A stretch of 64,000 bases of DNA from DATBSL01 sp964561785 (lineage in GTDB: Bacteria > Acidobacteriota > Vicinamibacteria > Fen-336), in assembly GCA_964561785.1 (NCBI GenBank), contig CAZLRF010000013.1, positions 1-64,000 of the forward strand. Reading direction: 5' to 3'. Both the position numbers and the translations under genes were made by a program. The notes beneath the pieces are model-generated. The model made no database searches. It saw only the letters and a program-made list of their open reading frames with translations, and was not told the DNA's origin. Within the stretch, counting starts at the first letter, position 1, and each line of letters starts with the position of its first letter. This document shows positions 59,045-64,000 of this stretch, piece by piece.

Positions 59045-59064
59045 CGACTACGGGTTGGTAGTTG
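59045..59064. promoter_or_regulatory. CTAC-N6-GTAG site 5
   Basis: CGACTAC-GGGTTG-GTAGTTG, 82 bp upstream of the GTG start at 59146. Confidence 0.6.
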
Positions 59065-59145
59065 CGGGGATGCCGGCGGCCCGTGAGACTCTGTACGCCG
59101 GAGGACATGGGTCGTTGCTGGGGGGGGCCGAGCGGAGGTGCAGGG

Positions 59146-60513
59146 GTGATCCACGTGATCGCAGCCTTCGCGCTGCTATCGTCTGCGGGGACTGACCCGC
59201 AGGGTGCCCGCGCCGCCGCGCCCGCCGCGGAGTCCGACTTGGCCCGCGCCGTGGCCCGCGAGCAGGAGCGGCTGGCGCGTACGCAGGTCTTATGGCCCGG
59301 CTTCGAGCCGCTGGCTGTCCCGCTGGCTGTGTACACGGGGGCCGCCACTTGGCTGTTCCGTCACCCGTCTCCGCCTGGAGGTTTCGTGCCCGCGGGCGCT
59401 GGCGCCCACGTCCACGAGGGTCGCCACGCCGTGGTCACGTCCAACTCGAGCGCAGAGCTGGGCGGCGTGGTCACAGCTACTGTGTTGGCGGACGGCGAAC
59501 GCGCCGCGCAGGGTGCCACGGCGCTGGCGGCCGTGGCGCTGCACGAGGCCTTCCACGTCTACCAGCGGCAGCACCACGCCACATGGATTGGCGACGAGGG
59601 CGTCCTCATGACGTACCCGGTCGGGGACACGGTCGCGCTGGCGCTCAGGCGCCGCGAGACAGAGGCGCTGCGGCGCGCGGTGGCGGCACCGGACGAGGCC
59701 ATCGCGCGCTGCTGGGCGGCCGAGGCGTTGGCGGCACGGAAACGCCGGTTCGCGGCGCTGGGCGCGACGGCCGCGGCCTACGAGCGCGCAAACGAGCTCA
59801 ACGAGGGCCTGGCCTCGTGGGTGCAGGGGCGCGCCCACGGTCCCGGAATCGAACTTCCGCTGGGCGGGTTCGCTCCCGAGCAGGTGCGGCACCGCGCCTA
59901 CGGCGTCGGGCCAGCACTGGCAGAGCTGCTGGACCGGCTGCGCCCCGGCTGGGCGCCGGAGCTGGAGCGCGACGACCGGCAGGCTCTGGACGAGCTACTC
60001 GCCCCCGCCGTCTCCGGGGCCGACATGGCGCGCTGCGGGTTCACGGCCGAGGAGCTCCAGAGCGTGGAGGTGCGGGCGGCGCGGGACGTGGACGAGATGC
60101 TCGACCGCCGCCGCCAGCGGCGGGACGACTTCGACGCGCGCCCGGGCTGGCGTGTCGTGGTGGAGAGCCCCCACGCTCCGCTCTGGCCACAGGGTTTCGA
60201 TCCCCTGAACCTCGAGCAGGTGGAGGGCGGGCTGCTGCACACGCGGTTCCTGAAGCTCGGCTGCGACGCCGGGACCGTGTTGGCGGTGGACGGGCCGGGA
60301 GCCGATGTGGTGGCGCTGACCGAGAGCGCTGGGCCGCATCCGCTGTTCGATGGGGTGCGGCGCGTGGTCGTGGCAGGGCTCGAGACCCCCGTCGTCACGC
60401 GGAAGCAAGACGAGGTGGCGGTGCGGGCACCGGGCCTGGTGGTGGACCTCGCCAGGGCGGATGTCGAGAAGGACTCCGCCACGCGCAGTGTCGTGATCCG
60501 GGTGCCGCGCTGA
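59146..60513 (+). CDS. Secreted HExxH putative metalloprotease
   Basis: 455 aa, GTG at 59146 with GGAGG upstream. Signal peptide-like start, then AALHEAFHVYQRQHH-type zinc motif (HEAFH), and a later NELNEGLASWVQG with a possible third ligand Glu. The C-terminal 140 residues are strand-rich. Secreted peptidase-like; no family name recognised. Confidence 0.65.
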   Translation: MIHVIAAFALLSSAGTDPQGARAAAPAAESDLARAVAREQERLARTQVLWPGFEPLAVPLAVYTGAATWLFRHPSPPGGFVPAGAGAHVHEGRHAVVTSNSSAELGGVVTATVLADGERAAQGATALAAVALHEAFHVYQRQHHATWIGDEGVLMTYPVGDTVALALRRRETEALRRAVAAPDEAIARCWAAEALAARKRRFAALGATAAAYERANELNEGLASWVQGRAHGPGIELPLGGFAPEQVRHRAYGVGPALAELLDRLRPGWAPELERDDRQALDELLAPAVSGADMARCGFTAEELQSVEVRAARDVDEMLDRRRQRRDDFDARPGWRVVVESPHAPLWPQGFDPLNLEQVEGGLLHTRFLKLGCDAGTVLAVDGPGADVVALTESAGPHPLFDGVRRVVVAGLETPVVTRKQDEVAVRAPGLVVDLARADVEKDSATRSVVIRVPR

Positions 60514-60770
60514 GGCTCCATTAGAAAACACCCGCCGCGAGCCAGAGGTCGGCTCGCCGAGCGCGACCATTGCGCGCCTCACCGACAAGCCGCTCGGGAG
60601 TGCGCTCGCGGAATCCGCGTCCGGCCTTCACCGATGTCGAACAGGATCGCGTTCCCGCATATCCACGCCACTCTGCGCCGGAGTGGGCTCCTGCGCGTGC
60701 GCAGATCGGGGGATCATGACCAGCAGGGCGACAACCAGGTTCTGCGCATCCCGGTCTCGCTTCGCATTCC

Positions 60771-62467
60771 TCAGCGGCCAACCACGATCCTCCGATACGT
60801 CTCGAGACCGCCGAGAAGGTCGCGAATGCCGACGGCGATCTCCTGGTCGCGGAGCGGGACCGGCAGACGCACGACGATCTCATGGCGCAGGTTCGATCCA
60901 TCGCCGGGCGGTTCGCCGGTGGGCAGGTGGATGTCGATGGTCTTCTCGCGGCCCTCGGCCTGCGCCCCCAGCGAGCCGCGCGCTCCGCCGCGAACGGCCA
61001 TCACCAGCCGCACCCGCGCCAGGCGGCCGTCCGCCTCGGGCCGAGTCGCCAGTCGGTCGAGCGGCAGCGACAGGCGAACCTCGGTCTCGGCAGCCGCCGG
61101 GTCCGTGTCGGTTGGTGTCGCCACGTCGACCCGGGCGCCGAGCGTGTCCTCCTGGTAGCCAACAGGAGGGCCGCGTAGGTCTTGCGGATCTGCGCCTCGG
61201 CCGGCAGCGCATGCCAGTACGAGAGCCGATGCCGCACGCGCAGACCCTTGCGCCGTACCTCCACCCGAAGCGTGTGCCGACGACCGTCGGCCTCGCGTGC
61301 GGGCGCGAAGCCGAGCGTGTAGCGGTCGCGCTGGTCCTCGATCAGCCGGTCGACGGCGTTACTGTCGAACAGCGGGAGCCCACCCGATTCCTCCGCGAGG
61401 ATCCAGGGTCCCGACCGCAGGTTCGCCTCGCGCACCGAATCGTTGCGGGGTGAGGGCGCGAAGCGCCGGCTGTCGTGCGAGACGTCGACGATCGAGGGCG
61501 CGCGCAGCCCCGCCGCGTCGACGGGGTAGATCGTCACCCGGGCCGTGCTGGCCTGTGCCGACAGCTCCCGCAGCGCCCGGGCGAGGTCGTTCTCGAACAT
61601 CGGGGCGCTGAAAGCCGAGGAGTCGCGCCCGAGAACCTCGGGGCAGATGTCGCCGAGCTGATGGTAGAGAGCCAGCCCGGGCCGCTGCTCGAGCCCTTCA
61701 GTGAAATACAGCAGGGACTTGCTGCCAGGCAAGGCGCCAAGGGCCGCCAGCAGGGCGCCCAGGCGCGCCATCGTCTCTTGGTGGTGGAACAGGCGGGCGC
61801 TCGCATGCGCGCGGACGACGTTCTGCAGGAGCGGGAAGACGTCGAGACAGCTCTGGTTCGAGGCCTCGGCCCCCTCGACGATACTCCGCACGGTGTCGAG
61901 CGTCGCCCGCTCGTCCGTGGCGGCGAGTCTCCCTTGAGCTGGCGCGGTCGCCGCCTCCGCGAGGGCGCGCGTCGCCGCCGCGGGATCGGACGTCGCGGCG
62001 CTCATGACGTGCGTGCCCTGGGCCTCTGCCGTGACGAGCACGCTGAGGTGTCCGTCCGTCATCTGGCGTTCGAGGACGCTCGCGAAGCCATCGAGGATGC
62101 GCCGCCGGCCGGACGGCGTCAGATTTCGGTTGTCGACGTAGACGACGAGCAAGGGAGCATCCGGTGACGGCTGGATGCGCGCGGGCTCGGCCGCTTCGGA
62201 TTCGGGGACTCCGCGCGGGTCACGCGAGGACACCGAGGGCGCGGACGCCGGCGGATCGAAGCGGGCGATCGGGTTCGACTGACCATCCTCGAACAGCTCG
62301 AAGTCCTGAGCGCTCAGATCGCGCACGGGACGTCCCTTCTTGTCGGTGACTGACACCTCCACGAGGACGATCTCGGCCTGAACCGGAATGGTCGGGACGT
62401 CCCGAGTGGACTGTGCCGTCGCCCACCAGAGGACCGACAGCGAGAGCGAGAGCATCGAACGGGTCAT
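60771..62467 (-). pseudogene. VWFA-related protein, frameshifted
   Basis: The ATG frame from 62467 reads a signal peptide, VEVSVTDKKGRPVRDLSAQDFELFEDGQ (typical of VWFA-related proteins common in Acidobacteriota) and the von Willebrand A fold, up to AALLL near 61170. There the frame shifts: the original continues as GYQEDTLGARVDV... in the frame ending at 60771. A one-base G deletion at about 61163 (CTGTTG-GCTACC) explains it. It may be a true lesion or a sequencing error. Confidence 0.72.
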
Positions 62468-62723
62468 CCCACCGGGCGCGAGCAAGAGGCATACCAGCGC
62501 CCAGGGTTTGAGCGCGAGGGACGAATCGTCCGGCGGACGCGCACCAGTGAGCCGTGCGCGTGCAGGATGCGGCGATCACGGTGTTCTCGACCCGGATGCG
62601 CCAGGTTCCAGCTCGTCCTCCGGCGAGGACACTCCGGTACGAGCGCACCCCCCCGGAACGGCAAAGGCGCGATCCTCGGGTTGTCGTCTTACGGTTTGCG
62701 CAGGCGGCCCGTTTGATGACGCC

Positions 62724-63749
62724 TCAGCCGCGTTTCGGCTCCCGCCGCTCACGCGCGGTGTACTCGACGGGGCTTGACCCGGTCCAGCGCTTGAACGCGC
62801 GAGAGAACGCCGCGGGCTCCGAAAACCCCACGAGGTACGCGGTCCGTTTCACGGAAGCTCCGGCCTCGCCCAGGCACCGGAGTGCGACATCCCTGCGCAG
62901 CTCATCCAGCACTCTTTCGAAGGTCGTCCCCTCGGCTCGCAACCTCCGGAACAGCGTCTGACGGCTGAGCCCGAGCCCACGGGCGACGCTCGCGATACTC
63001 GCTTCTCCGGTATGCAGGAGGGGCTTTAAGAGGCTCTCCACTCTGCCCCTGGTCGACCTGAAGGTCTCGAGCCGCTCCAGAAGAGCGTCCGCCGTCGCGG
63101 CCAGGCTCGCCACCACCAGACGCGACGGTCTGGGCGGCTTCCACGTCGTCCAGTCCGTGGTCAGCAACGCGTTGCGCTCGCTCCCGAAGACCACGGGGGC
63201 TCGGAACACCCGCGTGTACTCGGGTGCGTGCCGCGGCTTCTCGTGAGTCACATGCACGGCCCTGACGAAGTCGTCACCGAGGCTCCGCCGCCCCAGACAG
63301 GCCATCCGGGCGAACGTGGACTCGGTGAGCTCCGGGAACTCGTTGGCGCCGAGGCGGGTGTCGATGATCCACACGCCGCTCGCGTCCCGCAGAGGGACGA
63401 ACCTGTCGCCGTCAGCGTCGACCTCGACGGTCAGCCGCGCGTAGCGGTTCAGCAGGGCGAAACCCTCCTCCATCGTTTCGGCGAAACCGCCGACGACGAA
63501 CCCGATCGAGGACTCCGCGACGTCGAGGGATTCTCCGAAGTGGAGGGCGAGCGCGGGATCACGGCAGAGCGCCTGGCCCGCGCGCATGAGCGCCACGTAC
63601 TTGCCGAACGAGACGCGGTTGTCGGCGTCCGTGAGCTCCGCGGGATCAATGCCAGCGCGCTGAGTGAGGACCCCGGCGCGGGCTCCCCGGGCGACCGCCT
63701 CCTTGATCAGGGCGGCGGCATAGGCGGCCCGCACCGTCAAGTCACGCAT
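62724..63749 (-). CDS. AraC-family regulator with arabinose-binding-like N-terminal domain
   Basis: 341 aa. N-terminal Arabinose_bd-type domain (FGKYVALMRAGQALCRDPALALHFGES), and C-terminal double HTH: ASIASVARGLGLSRQTLFRRLRAEG and TAYLVGFSEPAAFSRAFKRWTGSSPVEYT. Transcriptional activator; its target is not evident. ATG at 63749. Confidence 0.85.
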   Translation of the reverse strand: MRDLTVRAAYAAALIKEAVARGARAGVLTQRAGIDPAELTDADNRVSFGKYVALMRAGQALCRDPALALHFGESLDVAESSIGFVVGGFAETMEEGFALLNRYARLTVEVDADGDRFVPLRDASGVWIIDTRLGANEFPELTESTFARMACLGRRSLGDDFVRAVHVTHEKPRHAPEYTRVFRAPVVFGSERNALLTTDWTTWKPPRPSRLVVASLAATADALLERLETFRSTRGRVESLLKPLLHTGEASIASVARGLGLSRQTLFRRLRAEGTTFERVLDELRRDVALRCLGEAGASVKRTAYLVGFSEPAAFSRAFKRWTGSSPVEYTARERREPKRG

Positions 63750-63907
63750 CCGGGACTCCCTCGCAACGACCGATCATCTCATTGATACGCAACGTCATGT
63801 CCTGCGGCTCCTCGTGCTGCTATTGTGCCCGAGGGTAGCCGAGGCGGAGTTTCGAGTCGGGCGAGATCTCGTCGCCAAGAGCACCGCCGCAGGGGTGGGA
63901 GGCCGGG

Positions 63908-64000
63908 GTGACAAACGGACAACACGAGGGCTCACCGGAGGCAACCCGGCGGCTTGCCCGTATCGCAGGCGCCGCCTACACGGTGTGGGCACTGGCGACG
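63908..64000 (+). CDS. Start of a membrane protein gene (partial, runs off window)
   Basis: GTG at 63908 with GGGAGG upstream opens a frame TNGQHEGSPEATRRLARIAGAAYTVWALAT, resembling the first helix of DUF4386-like membrane proteins. Only 31 codons seen. Confidence 0.45.
   Translation, partial: MTNGQHEGSPEATRRLARIAGAAYTVWALAT

Noticed and set aside
1..64000. CRISPR arrays and rRNA genes
   Set aside because: No regularly spaced identical repeats and no rRNA sequence were seen.

Overview
The window is a GC-rich bacterial chromosome segment. A VWFA-related protein of a type common in Acidobacteriota, secreted S41 peptidases, an MglA-type GTPase and tandem ArsA-type ATPases point to Acidobacteriota or a close neighbour. 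This is inference from gene content, not a phylogeny.

Layout. (1) 1-6.7 kb is core-like chromosome: a minus-strand operon of three ArsA/Get3-like ATPases, a 71-aa protein, an outer-membrane barrel protein and an MglA-like GTPase, then a glycosyltransferase, a chalcone-isomerase-like protein and tRNA-Arg(CCG) at 6652-6728. (2) 6.7 to about 45.6 kb is a mobile accessory island starting right after the tRNA. It carries four cargo blocks. First, a minus-strand operon MBL / E2-E1-JAB / MBL / patatin / MBL, whose E2-E1-JAB fusion gene is split by an IS630-type element. Second, an XRE/ImmA pair followed by a SNF2-type helicase, a DUF1156 DNA methylase, a small unknown protein and a DUF499 ATPase. 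Third, a mercury-type operon merR-merT-merP-like-CopZ-like without merA. Fourth, a Bil-like ubiquitin-conjugation operon (Ubl, E2, JAB, E1) divergent from a second XRE/ImmA pair. Transfer genes lie between and after these: two relaxase-like proteins, several ribbon-helix-helix proteins, RadC, AlpA, VirD4/TraG, VirB10 and VirB8. No integrase and no VirB4 were seen. (3) 45.7-64 kb looks chromosomal again: HEAT-repeat protein, small membrane proteins, NTF2-like proteins, a Dph6-like PP-loop protein, NAD(P)-binding protein, two S41 peptidases, an ECF sigma cluster, a HExxH protein, a frameshifted VWFA protein and an AraC regulator.

How it fits together. The island reads as a mobilizable defence island. 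Two independent ubiquitin-like conjugation/deconjugation modules and one modification-type system share one mobile backbone, and two XRE/ImmA switches sit at the divergent promoters next to them. Outside the island, a palindrome CTAC-N6-GTAG occurs five times, each 65-120 bp upstream of an unrelated plus-strand gene. This suggests an undescribed regulon or a dispersed regulatory repeat.
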